In this document: positions 35,701 to 47,379 of the stretch, one piece after another
How positions within the stretch are numbered: position 1 is the stretch's first letter
How the letters are laid out: each line of letters opens with the position of its first letter
Assembly: GCF_963676685.1 (NCBI RefSeq)
Contig: NC_092345.1
Location: 42,863,838-42,927,837 of the forward strand
Direction: 5' to 3'
Source: Mytilus edulis
Lineage: Eukaryota > Mollusca > Bivalvia > Mytilida > Mytilidae
Length of the DNA stretch: 64,000 bases
Program-made: the position numbers and the translations under genes
The notes under the pieces: generated by a model
The model's input: the letters and a program-made list of their open reading frames with translations, nothing else
The model's database searches: none
Told to the model about the DNA's origin: nothing

Positions 35701-38700
35701 AATGCACCTTTGTCGTCTACTGTAAATAGGGAATTATAATTAGTATGCCAAATGCAAAAGCATTAGCATGATAGCCGATGATGATATGCGATATCTAGAT
35801 ATAACTGTAAAGCAAAATTACATTTAACAGATAACAGATATAGACATATGACTATAGTTTTACATTGTTATACCACACGAGACACGAAGATGTGGTATGA
35901 TTGCCAATTAAACAACTCTCTACAAGAAACTAAATGACACAGAAATTATCAACTATAGGCCATCGTACAGCCTTCAACAATGAGAAAAAAGATGGTAATA
36001 ATGAAACTTACCTCGACGACCTGTGCAGTGACTCCAATGGCAAATATTGAAATTCCTTTGGCTTTGGCAGCTGCGGCTTGTTTTAAAGTCTCAATTCCAT
36101 TTTCAGAACGCCCATCAGTTACAAGAATCAAGATCTAATTGATAAAAATAACATAGGATACTAAATTGGCAATTCAAGTTTTATAAAGACAAACAAAAAA
36201 TACGTTTTAATTATCATTCATGTCTCCGAAATTGACCGATGAAAGACAAACGTGTTGTAATAATTTGATTTGTATTAGATCTATAGCATTTTAGAAAAAG
36301 TTACAATTTGTAACTGATTATTTTATTACATTAAATTCATAAAATTCTAAAAAGAAAGAGAAAAAACCCAACACCTCTTACATCAGATCAAACCCATTAT
36401 AACAACATGTATCAATATAAAAAAGATCGAACTGAATTCTATTCATATCACATGATTTTAGAAATGTGCAAAAGTACCTTTGATGACCCTAAACGGGCGC
36501 CATTATTGGTTGTAAATAAATTGTTGATGGCGTACTCTATTGCTTCAGCAGTGTGTGTACCCCCAGATTTGTACTGTACTCCATCGATTGCCTTCTTTAA
36601 TCCATCGGCAGAAGTGTGTTGGTTCAAATTAAACCCTCCATCAACTGTTGTGCTGAATCGGATAACGCCGACCTGTGTTTTGTCGCTACTGATCTCAAAT
36701 GAGTCAACAATAGATTTGACAAACTGTTTTGCTACATCGAAGTCTTGAGGAGCTAAACTAGTGGAACTGTCTAAGGCAAATACCAAATCTAAGGCATTTG
36801 TTCTCTTACATCCTATTTAAAAGAATAACAAATAGATATATATTTAAACGTGCAAAAAAGAATTACAAACATATATATATTTAAGAATTGAATGCTTCTT
36901 TTTGTAACTTTATTGGGGTGTAAAAGCGTTGACCGAAGTACTTTTTATGTGCGTACGGTCAACGCTTTTACAAATCTATGAAGTTACAAAAAGAAACATT
37001 CAATACTTTTATTACATTTTTTAGCTAGGATAATGCAAAACACGAATTTTATCATTTTTTTTTATTGAATTTACCTGTGAATTTTATTGTAGGACCACGT
37101 GTTATCATGAATGATAAGTTTTATACAACAACTGGAAGTGTTTAACAACCTTGACTGGATATACATCCCTCGCAATATCGGAAAGTTTTATTGTGTAATG
37201 CAATTGCTTAAGGAATAACACGTGATGTACAGTTAGCCAATCTGAATAACGTATTAAAATGAAACGTACATCTAATGTAATTATTTGCGAAAAAAGAATT
37301 AAAAATAAATATACTGTATGATAACCTCTATATATAATTGTATTCTCTTTTGTGTGTGTGCGTTATCTCATAGCCAACTGAGCCTTCATATCTCCAAAAT
37401 TTGCGTTTCTTCATTATTTTAAATCGACAATAAAGTAGAAATGCATGTAAATTGTATTATCAAAAGTTGTTTTTCTTAGTCAAACGTTCTGCTGAGGTAG
37501 GCTAGGAATAAAAAACTATTTGTTACTAACTGTTAATGAAAATAATTCTAGTTCATATGGGTGTAAATAGGTCCTGGCACAGTTACAGTCATAAAATTAT
37601 TAATATAATAAGTCATTGAAATATCTTACAAAATGTAAACCTATGTTTGGCAATCATATTAGAAACATGTTAATGAATAGAATAATGATAGTACAGCTTT
37701 AAAAATAAAAAGAAAGGAAAAGAAGAAAAGAAAGTTAAAACTACCAAAGTCAAACTTTTCATGAGATATTTGGGACTTTAGTTTTGTACTAATATCCCTG
37801 TACAATACTAGAAATTTATATTCATGTAATAAATTATGACGGTGCCGAAGCACGGACTTCTTTGCTGGTGATGCTTGGGGACTACAGTCTACCAGCACAA
37901 TTACTCATCTGACCAAGTTTCGGGGTATAAAATAAAAAGCACTTGATATTTGGTCAATATGAAATATACTTGCATAACTAAAATTGTTAAGACCTTTACC
38001 TGTTTCTAATTTGTTGGATTTTGTGAAAAAAACATTTGCAAGTTGGCCTGGTCTCGAAGTGTTGACCCAAAAGTTGGCTTGATATTCGATACCACGTGGG
38101 ATTCCATTGTTTCCTGCTTTGAGCAGAGTAAACAGAGCGGCGGCGAGTCCAGAGTATAATGGTCTTGCCAGATCTACCCACTGTACTTTTGACCAATCGA
38201 TACCTATGCTCTGTTTAATCATCTTTTTAGCATTATCCAGAACTTTAGCTGTTGCAATTTGTTGGAACATATCCTGGTCTATCTGCAAGTATTGATAAAA
38301 TATGTATTTTTATTTCATTAAGTGTAACAAATGTTCCAGTTAACTTTTTGCAAAACAAAAGAGCGTAGAAAAACTGAAACGGACAGACAGCAAAGAGGTC
38401 AACAGTGAAGAGACAAAACAATTGCGAAATGGTATTTGAATGAATTCAATAATGTGGTCAACTCGAAAGTTGCATACAGTTTCACCTGTTTGACTTAAAA
38501 TAAAATAAAAATTACCCTTCTTAGAGTTTTGCATGTTGTATAAACACTATTTATCGTTAGAAACCGTCTGATATTAAACTTCTAGATGTCTTTTGTGTAG
38601 TCTTTTGTTAATGGATTTCCGTCTTCTTTGACGTACGTCAAAAATTTTCTTTTTTCATATTAATTACAGCTTAAACTTATTTTGATAAGAAGAAAGACTT

Positions 38701-39405
38701 CTAAATCATTGTGCAAAAACACCAGATCTCATTAATTTCAATAAGACAAAACTTTTTTTCCACTGAACCTTTTCTTTTTTAATTTACTTTCAGGTAATCC
38801 AAAATTACTATTTCTACACATAAAGGGATATTACAGAACAGCTACAAAGAAAAGAGGGCTTCAATTTTGACATTTCTTCTTTTATGAACCTTATAAATCT
38901 AACTTGGTTTTCATGTGCTTATTTTCATAGACAAAAATCTCATTCAAATAAAGTATTAATGTTAGCGGTTTTTTCACTCGATATACTCTACATTTACATA
39001 AATCATAACTTGCATATAAAGTTCGCGAATGTTTGTACTGAAATTTTTAGAAAGACAAGTAATTATTGCTCTTTTGAAAGCAGTTAATATAGCTAAGGAG
39101 ATTATAGGTTTTTTTTAAACATTTGAATTTTAAAGAAAATGAGCTACATCATTTGTACTAACCTGCCAAATTCCTCCATAGTAATTTGCTCTGTAGGTAT
39201 TTGCTTCCAAACCATCCATGCTCTCAACATAGGCCAGTCTTCTTAGGTACAATTTATCATTTGGGAAGATACATGCCTCTCTGATCAAGTTCACTACAGC
39301 TTCTACGACATCCGATCCAGATGCGTTTGGAGTTCTAGTTTTGTCGGTTAATTGTCCATTTACGAAACACACCACGAAAAATGTCAAAACACCTAGTTTC
39401 AACAT
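29770..39405 (-). CDS. Secreted matrix protein: lysozyme-like region, VWA domain, three CBM14 chitin-binding domains (728 aa, 10 exons)
   Basis: Exons in transcript order: 39405-39163, 38282-38000, 36812-36478, 36134-36012, 35602-35491, 34803-34706, 34259-34037, 33476-33387, 31221-30973, 30200-29770. All junctions are GT/AG with consistent phase; the sum is 2187 nt. Residues 1-18 are a signal peptide (MLKLGVLTFFVVCFVNGQ). Residues 30-175 resemble the lysozyme/transglycosylase fold (RLAYVES with Glu about 61, then YYGGIWQIDQDMF). Residues about 184-345 are a VWA domain with MIDAS DSSTS (190-194), SGGTHT and LVTDGRSEN. Residues 366-500 have no recognised family. The C-terminus has three four-Cys chitin-binding type-2 domains, one in exon 9 after which a Thr/Pro linker follows, and two in exon 10. 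VWA plus CBM14 is the hallmark of molluscan shell-matrix proteins such as Pif and BMSP, so an extracellular role in chitin-bound matrix is inferred. Whether the lysozyme-like part is active is unknown. Confidence 0.9.
31825..31965 (+). repeat. Family B repeat copy in intron 8 of the VWA/chitin-binding gene
   Basis: Carries 'gctcttcaacttcgtacttt', 'gagcgtcactgatgagtctt' and 'agacgaaacgcgcgtctggc', ending 'gatatctatgatgcg'. This is the best-preserved short family B unit in the window. Confidence 0.85.
32285..33240 (-). mobile_element. 5'-truncated retroelement: decayed ORF C-terminus plus family C tail
   Basis: On the minus strand, 33240-32940 reads as a C-terminal peptide (KLVKTFTKFYHRYKD, then GISHPIFYGNILYKA, PLNRLIKKGYNYDTVVKSLK), broken once by a stop. 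It is followed by a long non-coding tail that is a full family C copy down to 32285. The peptide resembles C-terminal regions next to reverse transcriptase domains in invertebrate non-LTR-type elements; no reverse transcriptase motif itself is present. A T-run (33241-33262) borders it. It sits inside intron 8 of the VWA/chitin-binding gene. Confidence 0.65.
33262..33442 (-). repeat. Tandem partial duplication of exon 8 and its splice donor
   Basis: A unit of about 70 bp spans the end of exon 8 (coding TAETLQKSPYLILPPG) plus its donor. It is repeated: copy 1 at about 33379-33442 overlaps the real exon and donor, copy 2 at 33309-33372 is almost identical and keeps CCACCAG|GTAAGT, and a third, more degenerate copy lies at about 33262-33302. 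No usable acceptor precedes copies 2 and 3, so they are intronic, but they offer extra donor sites. Confidence 0.85.
35888..35990 (+). repeat. Family A repeat fragment in intron 4 of the VWA/chitin-binding gene
   Basis: Carries 'gaagatgtggtatgattgcc', 'aatgacacagaaattatcaa' and 'cagccttcaacaatgag'. It ends 20 bases before exon 4. Confidence 0.8.
36887..37004. mobile_element. Short palindromic MITE (118 bp) in intron 2 of the VWA/chitin-binding gene
   Basis: Ends 'attgaatg' and 'cattcaat'. Arms 'cttctttttgtaactt' and 'aagttacaaaaag' continue inward to 'gtaaaagcgttgaccg' paired with 'cggtcaacgcttttac'. No clear target duplication. Confidence 0.8.
37006..37995. other. Intronic sequence without further features
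   Basis: Remainder of intron 2 of the VWA/chitin-binding gene. A family-B-like remnant ('gccgaagcacgg', 'gctggtgatgcttgggg') lies at 37840-37900. No additional exon was supported. Confidence 0.4.
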
Positions 39406-39567
39406 GTTTAAATTTTAAAGTAATTCAATGTTCTAAATAAATCTTTAAAAGACCTACAGTTTCGATGACTTTCGGTCACAAGTCAAGAAAGCCAGACGTT
39501 TTCAAAGTTAAGCTGCCCTCTTCAAGTGTGGTGTTAAAGTGACAAAGCTTGCTAAACGATAGAATGG

Positions 39568-39574
39568 TTTTATA
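39568..39574 (-). promoter_or_regulatory. TATA box of the VWA/chitin-binding gene
   Basis: TATAAAA on the minus strand in the context GGATATAAAACC, about 163 bases upstream of the start ATG at 39405. This would give a 5' untranslated region of roughly 135 bases. A strong TATA box is usual for highly expressed, tissue-restricted secretory genes; the assignment is inference. Confidence 0.55.
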
Positions 39575-39599
39575 TCCCCCGTTAAGGGTTGATTCTCTA

Positions 39600-40390
39600 A
39601 GCAAATAGATAATGTCAATTACCTAAGCCTCCACCTACAACGGACAAGTGACGGTAACGCTGGTATTTTCAGGACTATCGTTAAAGAGATATGTTTACTA
39701 CAGAGTTACGACATTGGGCGATAAGACGTATGTTACATTATTATTTATTTGTACTTCAGATTACCCTACCCGATACATTTCTGTCTTGGTCCTCGATGCT
39801 AAGAAGCGGAAAGTAATGGGTAGAATGAATATTTGCAGTGTCAGGAGTTTTCATACAAATTAGCATTGATAACTAAAGTTAAGGGCAAAGGGCGTACTTC
39901 AATAAGTTGAACAGTTAATTAAAAGTATCACAGTTTAACATCTTTTGCATTGAATAATGATTTGAACAGGACTTTACAATCTCTGAACAAGCAAACAATA
40001 TCTGTTTGCATCTGAGTGTTTGTAAACATAGTAAAATGCGCAATTGGAACGATTCGTTTGTGAATAATGACTTTTTTGTTCTCTTGTATCTCTATCCACC
40101 GGAAATTTGAATCTTGTATACATTTTTAAAAGACCATTTGTTAGATATCTTTGCTAGATGTAGTTAATAATTGGGTGATATATAAGATCTCCGCTTTAAT
40201 GTACTGATTGATGTACATGTAACATCATCTGGATTAAAATATGGGTCGGGGTGTTTCTTCATCTTTGTATTCTTATTTTTTTTCGGTCATATATCGCTAT
40301 TCTTTATATTAATTGTCTATTTTTTTCTATTATTCATATTTTGAAACATCATCATTATCTGTTCTTTATCTTTTTTCATCCATTCCCTAT
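39600..40390. other. Gene-less stretch upstream of the VWA/chitin-binding gene
   Basis: Likely regulatory sequence. Short ORFs on both strands have no support. A pyrimidine-rich segment lies at 40250-40390, next to the family C copy. Confidence 0.4.
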
Positions 40391-40394
40391 AACA

Positions 40395-40960
40395 TGTTAC
40401 CTAACGGGAAGGATTGTGCCTGATGTTCATATGATGAAATCATAATCTTTCAGTCAGTTTAATTGAAGTCTGGAGCTGGCATGTCAGTTAACTGATAGTA
40501 GTCTGTTGTTATTTATGTATTATTGTCATTTTGTTTATTTTCTTTGGTTACATCTTCTGACATCAGACTCGGACTTCTCTTGGACTGAATTTTAATGTGC
40601 GTATTGTTATGCGTTTACTTTTCTACATTGGCGCTAGAGGTATAGGGGGAGGGTTGAGATCTCACAAACATATTTAACCCCGCCGCATTTTTGCGCCTGT
40701 CCCAAGTCAGGAGCCTCTGGTCTTTGTTAGTCTTGTATTATTTTAATTTTAGTTTCTTGTGTACAATTTGGAAATTAGTATGGCGTTCATTATCACGGAA
40801 CTAGTATATATTTGTTTAGGGGCCAGCTGAAGGACGCCTCCGGGTGCGGGAATTTCTCGCTACATTGAAGACCTGTTGATGACCTTCTGCTGTTGTTTTT
40901 TCTATGGTCGGGTTGTTGTCTCTTTGGCACATTCCCCATTTCCATTCTCAATTTTACCTG
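40395..40960 (-). repeat. Family C repeat copy, reverse
   Basis: Near-complete antisense copy: 'taacgggaaggattgtgcct', 'gtctggagctggcatgtcag', 'tcttctgacatcagactcgg', 'gccagctgaaggacgcctcc', ending 'ccccatttccattctcaatt'. It has the same orientation as the copy at 32285-33240 but lacks the ORF remnant. Confidence 0.85.
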
Positions 40961-40964
40961 TAGT

Positions 40965-42415
40965 ATTGGCCCATTATTCTCTATTCTGTAAACCCCAGTC
41001 TTACGCTCATGAACCATGATCGAAATATAGCAAATAATTCAACCAAAAAACATCTAAAATATTCAGAGAGATAAGGTTTAGTCAATATTGAAAGTCTCAA
41101 CATGACTCAGTTGAGGATAACATATATCCGTGTTGCTTATTTATTTTGCATTACGTTTTGTCAAGTGCGTGCAGTGATTTTTTGTCGTGAATTTAAACAT
41201 AAAAATAAAACTATTTCTCTTTCCATATTTTTCAATATAATGCCTGTAATCTTGTATATATCTTCATAACATCAGATTTATAGCGAAATTTGGCAAAAGA
41301 AAGCATTTGACATTTTTATCTTTACCAATTATAGTAAGACTTAACAGTTTGTTGGTGTCTACCAATTTCCGGTGCAAACCCAGAAAATTACATTTATTCT
41401 TCCAGAAGAACAGTTCATTCATCAGTGTCTTTCTTCTTCTTTTAAGTCTTTTACAAATTGTAACTTGGATGAAGAGCTGTCTCATTGAACTCATATCACA
41501 ACTTCTTATACCCATTTTTACAAATTGACATGCTTTTCTTTTTATGCAATGTATTCATGGTGGGTTATATTAAATGACTAAATATGTAAAATAAACATGA
41601 TAAAGAGGACTTCGAAAATTTGTTAAACTATGTCTTATCATGCAATGGGAATCATTGAACGCTATTTCTTTCTGTGGCATAAGTTGTAAAACTCCAAGCC
41701 TGATATAACTTGTAACATGAACTAACCCTAACGTCATTTATACCACTTCAGCACACCTACATAAATCAAATTGTTCATTTACCAGCATTAAGGAGAACAT
41801 AAACAAACCCAATATTAACTTCACTCCAGTCACCGGAAACCGTCCAGAAACCACTTTAAAAGATATATAAACTATTTGCAGATTCTAGTAAACACATCAT
41901 TCAAGATCAAGAGGTCATACCCATTTCTTAAAAAAAGGGACAACTATCATTGAAAATAGTATCGGCAAATCAAACCGCAATTATATTGTAAAAGTTGGCG
42001 TAAACGGAAGAAATTGATATGAAATCATAAAATAGTATGCAATAACCTCTTCGGTTTGACAGAGACATATAAATTTCATTATCACTGTAAACGCGTCTCT
42101 GTGTACCAACGGATTATAATAATTAAAAAAAACCTGTAATTTGTAACATTTACCTTTCAGATGGACATCACTTCTAAATCGGGACTCGCTATTTAGTGGT
42201 AGTGTAAAGGTTTTTTTTTAGATTCATGTATTAATTCAACTATCTAAGAGATGAAATTTGTGTTTGTGGAACTGGGACTAATTGTAGGAACCAATTGCAA
42301 GTTGGTGTCCTTGACTTTCATACGAGGACATTCGAGTTTGATACTTGACTTAATTGTACCAAGTACGAGTAACAACATGAACGATTTTAATATGTTACTT
42401 GTGCTATGTGGTTTT
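40965..42415. other. Gene-less stretch
   Basis: No exon could be supported. Two overlapping opposite-strand ORFs near 41264-41528 and 42244-42447 are mirror images of one another and lack recognisable motifs. Confidence 0.4.
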
Positions 42416-42417
42416 GT

Positions 42418-42670
42418 TAAGCCCCATCTACGATAGTAGAGGGGCATTATGTTTTCTGGTATGTGCGTCCGTTCGTTCGTTCGTCCGTCCGTTTGTTCGT
42501 CCGTCTCTCCCGCTTCAGGTTAAAGTTTTTTGTCAAGGTAGTAATTTGATGAAGTTGAATTCAAAACATGTTCCCTATGATATGATCTTTCTAATTTCAA
42601 TGCTAAATTAGAGTTTATATCCTAATTTCACGATCAGCTGAACATAGAAAATGATAGTGCGAGTGTACTT
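42418..42670 (+). repeat. Dispersed repeat family E copy
   Basis: Starts 'aagccccatctacgatag', has a (CGTT/CGTC)n tract at 42469-42500, then 'cgcttcaggttaaag', 'cctatgatatgatctttcta' and 'ctgaacatagaaaatgatag'. It matches the inverse copy at 28640-28925. Confidence 0.7.
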
Positions 42671-43212
42671 TTGACACATCAATTTATTTTTCAAGATCAA
42701 AGACAAAAATGCTATACTTTAAAATCGTCACGTAATTTAGGGTATTTATTTATCTAATATAATAAAAAGTCGACTGACAATTTCGAATTATTTGTCAATC
42801 TGTTCTATTTTTATTAGTTTTGTCATTTAAAGTTTCCTGTTTCGTTGTTTATATTGTGTACATATATAGATTATATTTACTTGACCTAAGTTTCATAGCA
42901 TTTTTTTTGTAAAAGTGAGCCTTCAATAATGGACCGCAGCTGATAGCATTAGCTCACCCTTTGAATTGGGTTGGCCAATAATGAACCGTTTGGAAACATA
43001 AAACCCAAAAGGGCATAGAAAGAATGACAAAACATCCTAAACTTGAGTAAAATTTTTAATAATTAATAAACTACAACTTTGAAGCCAAAATGCATCCTTC
43101 AAATCATGCCAGCATTAAAGGGCAAATTGTGATTACTTGTACATGTATCACTGCAGAACATTATGATGCGATTATCAATATTCTTCAGTTCAACAACAGA
43201 ACCATTGGCAAT

Positions 43213-43375
43213 ACAAATAAATATAAGAAGTGGTATGAGTGGTAATGAGACATCTCACCATCCAAGTCACACTTTGTAAAATTAACCATTATACATTTTG
43301 TAGGTCGAAGTACGGTCTTCAACACAGAGCCTCGACTCACTAGTATTAAGGACCCCAAAAAAAACTAGTGTAAAA
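43213..43375 (+). repeat. Diverged family A repeat fragment
   Basis: Carries 'ataagaagtggtatgagtgg', 'gagacatctcaccatcca', 'aagtacggtcttcaacac' and 'agcctcgactcac', closest to the diverged copy starting at 14235. Confidence 0.75.
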
Positions 43376-43639
43376 AAAGTTGTATCTCATAGCAAAATGC
43401 TTGTACCAAAGACAGGAGTCTGATATTCCTTCAGTCGTGGTCTCCGTCATTTAATTTTAACATGTTAACAACATCTCAATTTTGGCAAAAGTGCCAAAAC
43501 AGGTTAACATAAAAAGGTATTGCCCCCCTAATTTATTATTGTTTCTACCCTGTAAACTAGAACTTCTTCAAAGTAAAGCTAACAAAAAAGACAGGTTTGT
43601 ATTCATCTTATTACTGACCTTGACCTTATACACGTATTC

Positions 43640-44320
43640 CAAATGTATCCGAGACAAACCCTCTGGGGGTTGCAACAACAATGTGAAGTATTATTAACAT
43701 CCTTTAAGACATTCAAAAGTTCGGAGTCCGACATGACTTAATATTTGAACCCTGTTAATTGTGATCTTGACCTTTACAGACCAGCATTTCAACTTATTTA
43801 CAGCTCACATTTCAGTGGTTGGTAAAAACTATATAAAGTATCATTAACAACTGCCAAGGCATCCAAATGTATTTATAGATGTCACACAACTTTGTATATT
43901 TGTTTGAGTATTGCTTAACGTCCAATGGCAAATACATGTATATTCGAAAATGGGACACCACTTTTTATATTTGAATACAGTAATTTTAAGTAGAACTAAG
44001 TTTGTTTACCTTCATCTTGGAGACAGACCCTCTGGTGGTAAGCAACAATGATATCAAGCATCAGCAATAATATTCAAGGAATTCTAATTTATAAAAAATA
44101 TTAATCCATTCCGACACAACTTTGTTATAATTAAACTATATTTGAGACCATGAGCTTGCAGACAGATACTCCAACTGTATCCACATTACCAATCTGGTGG
44201 TAGGCAACCATAATATCAAGTAAAACTAATATCTTTCAATGCACTCAAAAGCTCTGTAATGAACTTGTATATTTGAGTATTGGGATGTCTAGTTAGTGCA
44301 AACACGCCTTCTAACCTCTG
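43640..44320 (+). repeat. Highly diverged tandem repeat, about 150-215 bp spacing
   Basis: Four loosely related blocks contain a 'ctctggtggtaggcaac'-like phrase followed by 'atatcaagtatca', near 43660, 43815, 44025 and 44195. Each is followed by an 'actttgtatatttga'-like stretch. An old tandem array is the simplest reading; no coding frame survives. Confidence 0.5.
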
Positions 44321-44790
44321 GTGGTGGAACTTAAGCTAAAAAATGGACATTACTTGGACACAGATAGACCAATGGACTCCGTTCTTTGGGGGTATCATAA
44401 GCTTTTAAAATTTCATTTACGACCATGAAAAGGCTGATGTAAATAAATTCTGAAATCAATAAAAGAAATTGTGGAGCAATGTTCCAATATGACAGCAAAC
44501 TAACAAAACAGCAACCTAAAGGCAAATACTTCTTAGTTATCCAATTAACCTCTTATCAGAAAAAGGAATGTTAAATATTATTATATTGCATATCAGTAAT
44601 TCCACTGTAACAACTATTCCTTCAATCAATTGAATTTTAAATAAGTCCTTTGAAAACCTTGAGAGCAATATTTCTTCTTTTACAGAGTACACATCAATAA
44701 AACTGTGTTCTAAGGAGTATAAGCATTGCCAACCAATGATTTGATGTTCACAGGAGACAACATTCCCCATTTTTCTGACAGCTTGTTGCA

Positions 44791-45056
44791 AATGACATGC
44801 CAACCCATGTTCAATGCCAATGACATGCCAACCCATGTTCAATGCCAATGACATGCCAACCCATGTTCAATGCCAATGACATGCCAATCCAAGTTCAATG
44901 CCAATGACATGCCAACCCATGTTCAATGCAAATGACATGCCAACCCATGTTCAATGCCAATGACATGCCAATCCATGTTCAATGTCAATGACATGCCAAC
45001 CCATGTTCAATGCCAATGACATGCCAACCCATGTTCAATGCCAATGACGTGCCAAC
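44791..45056 (+). repeat. 28-bp minisatellite, 9.5 copies
   Basis: The unit 'aatgacatgccaacccatgt' + 'tcaatgcc' recurs with exact 28-bp spacing from 44791 to 45043. There are few substitutions (for example 'aatcca' for 'aaccca'), which suggests recent expansion. The minus-strand ORF over it is a repeat artefact. Confidence 0.95.
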
Positions 45057-45059
45057 TAA

Positions 45060-47379
45060 TAAAACATAAATGATTTTATCTCCAATAATACAGTCATTAT
45101 TTTACTCTCACTAGTGATCACAACATTAACCCTCTTCAATAAGGCAGAGAGAGAAGAGACAGTAAGGGCTTGAATTATTTTAAGTTAAAAAGATGTCAGA
45201 TTTAATAGTTTATTCTGTTTTCTCCATTGCTGACCACCAATAAGGTAGACACAATAAAATGTTAATTAAAATATAGAACATGTGTATATATATATATTAT
45301 TACAATTATTGCCATATAAATAATCAAGATGGCAATTAAATTGTAAACCATTTGTTCAAAAGTACTTTGGCAATAAATTAGAGAAATGAAAAATTGCACT
45401 GCGAAAAAAAAAGGCCAACTATTGAAAAATTACTTTAGAACAAGTAATATCAAGGTTAATATATAATAAATTAATTTTGGATGTAATGCATCTTCTGATT
45501 GGCTGACGTTATTTTGTTATCAGCCCATAGACATAATTTAGTCATGTGACTGACGTCATCAACGTTTTTTATGGTTTTCTACGGTTTAAAATGGAATTTA
45601 GAATTAAATTATAAGAAATGACTGTAATATTTTTTCTGTCTATTCGAAATAACATAAAAAATGTGGTGCACACTGTTAAATAACCTGCTTCACGTGTTAT
45701 TCAGTGTGCACCAAATTTTTTATGTTATTTCTTCATAGACAGAAAAAATATTTCAGTCATTCCTTAAATGTGTTTACAATTTCTTGTAAGACTGATCCAT
45801 AAATACCAAATGTTTCCAAGTTGTAAACCAGCTGTAAGATTTAATCAGAGTTTCTATTTTGCAGTCACCCAACAATTTACAAATACTGCAAGAGCATGTA
45901 CAATTATATTACATTAAGTCATGATAAATTTAAATGTCAATAACATCAAATAACCACTGTAAAACTGTAAGCTCAACATTTTCAATCATTGCGACAAAAT
46001 ATTTGATTTGTGCCATTTTAACCCTACAAGTTTATATGCAAATCAATAGCATTGGAATGATACTCTTTTTAATAATTACCCACAATTCCCTTTAGCACCA
46101 TTTGTTTTGTAGTCACTCAATAGAAATCTTTTACTAAACATTTCTAAACAAAATATTTGCTTACAAGGCAAAAGATATGAATAAGCATTGTAATGAGGCA
46201 AACAATATAACAAAGAAAAAGTTGATCAGTTTCCTTTTAATCATAATTTTGTGGAATTTTATGACATGATGAGAACTTGATGCAAAATGAATAAAATGAG
46301 ACAGAGACAAGAAACCAAGATCCTGGAGGGGAGGCAATCAAGGGTTTAACCTTTCCTTAATGTGTAAATCATTACAAAGTAGACTGAAAGTCTGTTTTTT
46401 CATATTCTTTCAACCAATTAAGGCATGTTTTGTGAAAAAAGATTAAAACAACCATAAAAGTCATAAATATTTGAGATTTTTGGGTTTAAAATTGTATAAC
46501 TTTATTACATTGTAACTCTATATATATTTAATTGGATAATTTATGACGATTAAAGATTTTCTTTCTTGTCAGTATTCACTGTGTTTCCATGTATTCTGTT
46601 AAATATGTGCAATGGCTACTATTAATGTTTTTTGTGTGAATATCATGCTACTTGATATCAAATTTAAAAGTACTATGAATTTAAAAAATGTGGGGAAAAA
46701 TTCCATTTTCAATGGTACGTTATTTTCTTATTGCAAATTGCATGTTGTGGATATCTATTTTGTGATTTTGCTGAAGTCTGCATACAAGCATACCCACGAA
46801 ATAAACAAAAATTGGTAGCCATCAAATAATAATGAATCCAAAGTTTATACATCACATAAAGCTAACCTTCTATTTATTGTATCTAAGTAACAAACATTAG
46901 CATGTACATGTAACTTTAACCTTGATCACTTATCTGTGAAATTATGTAAGGTGAACCCTGTCTGTAGAAAATGTAGACATTGCAAGAAACCCATATAGCA
47001 AATATAGATATCCTATAGCTATTACTTTTAAAAAGTGAGAAATTTGCATGACAAAAAAAACCTATACATTTTTTTAAGCAGTTTCATTTTTAGATTTTGT
47101 ATACTAGGTATGAAGAAGTCTTCTACCCTTTGAAATATAAAGCTTTTTACAAGTAGTTTACAAAGACCTAAGTAGTAACCCTAGGCTTTCATTTTGCATT
47201 CAGTGACTTTCATTGCAAGCCAGACATATTCTTATATGGTCTCTAAAAATATATAATACTTAAAATTCCCTGAATAGTCATGATAGTCTTAATTATCTGA
47301 TAATTCACAAAAATAATGATTGCCAACTATGTGTTTTTTAAATAAAGATTCTCCATAAAATAGATTTTCAACAAATCCA
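45060..47379. other. Downstream region of the DAXX gene, gene-less
   Basis: Includes the palindromic MITE at 45613-45765. The 3' untranslated region of the minus-strand DAXX gene should start here. Candidate minus-strand AATAAA signals lie at 46873-46878 and 46501-46506; I cannot choose between them. No further exon was seen. Confidence 0.4.
45613..45765. mobile_element. Palindromic MITE (153 bp)
   Basis: The arms pair over about 60 bases: 'aagaaatgactgtaatattt' with 'aaatatttcagtcattcctt', then 'ataacataaaaaatgtggtg' with 'caccaaattttttatgttat' and 'cacactg' with 'cagtgtg'. A short loop separates them. Confidence 0.85.

Noticed and set aside
36407-36748. 113-aa forward ORF over the VWA exon
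   Set aside because: Antisense shadow of the exon at 36478-36812, which encodes an obvious VWA domain.
44537-44854. 105-aa minus-strand ORF with MSLALNMGWHVIGIEHG
   Set aside because: The N-terminus is a translation of the 28-bp minisatellite, and the remainder lacks motifs or conserved composition.
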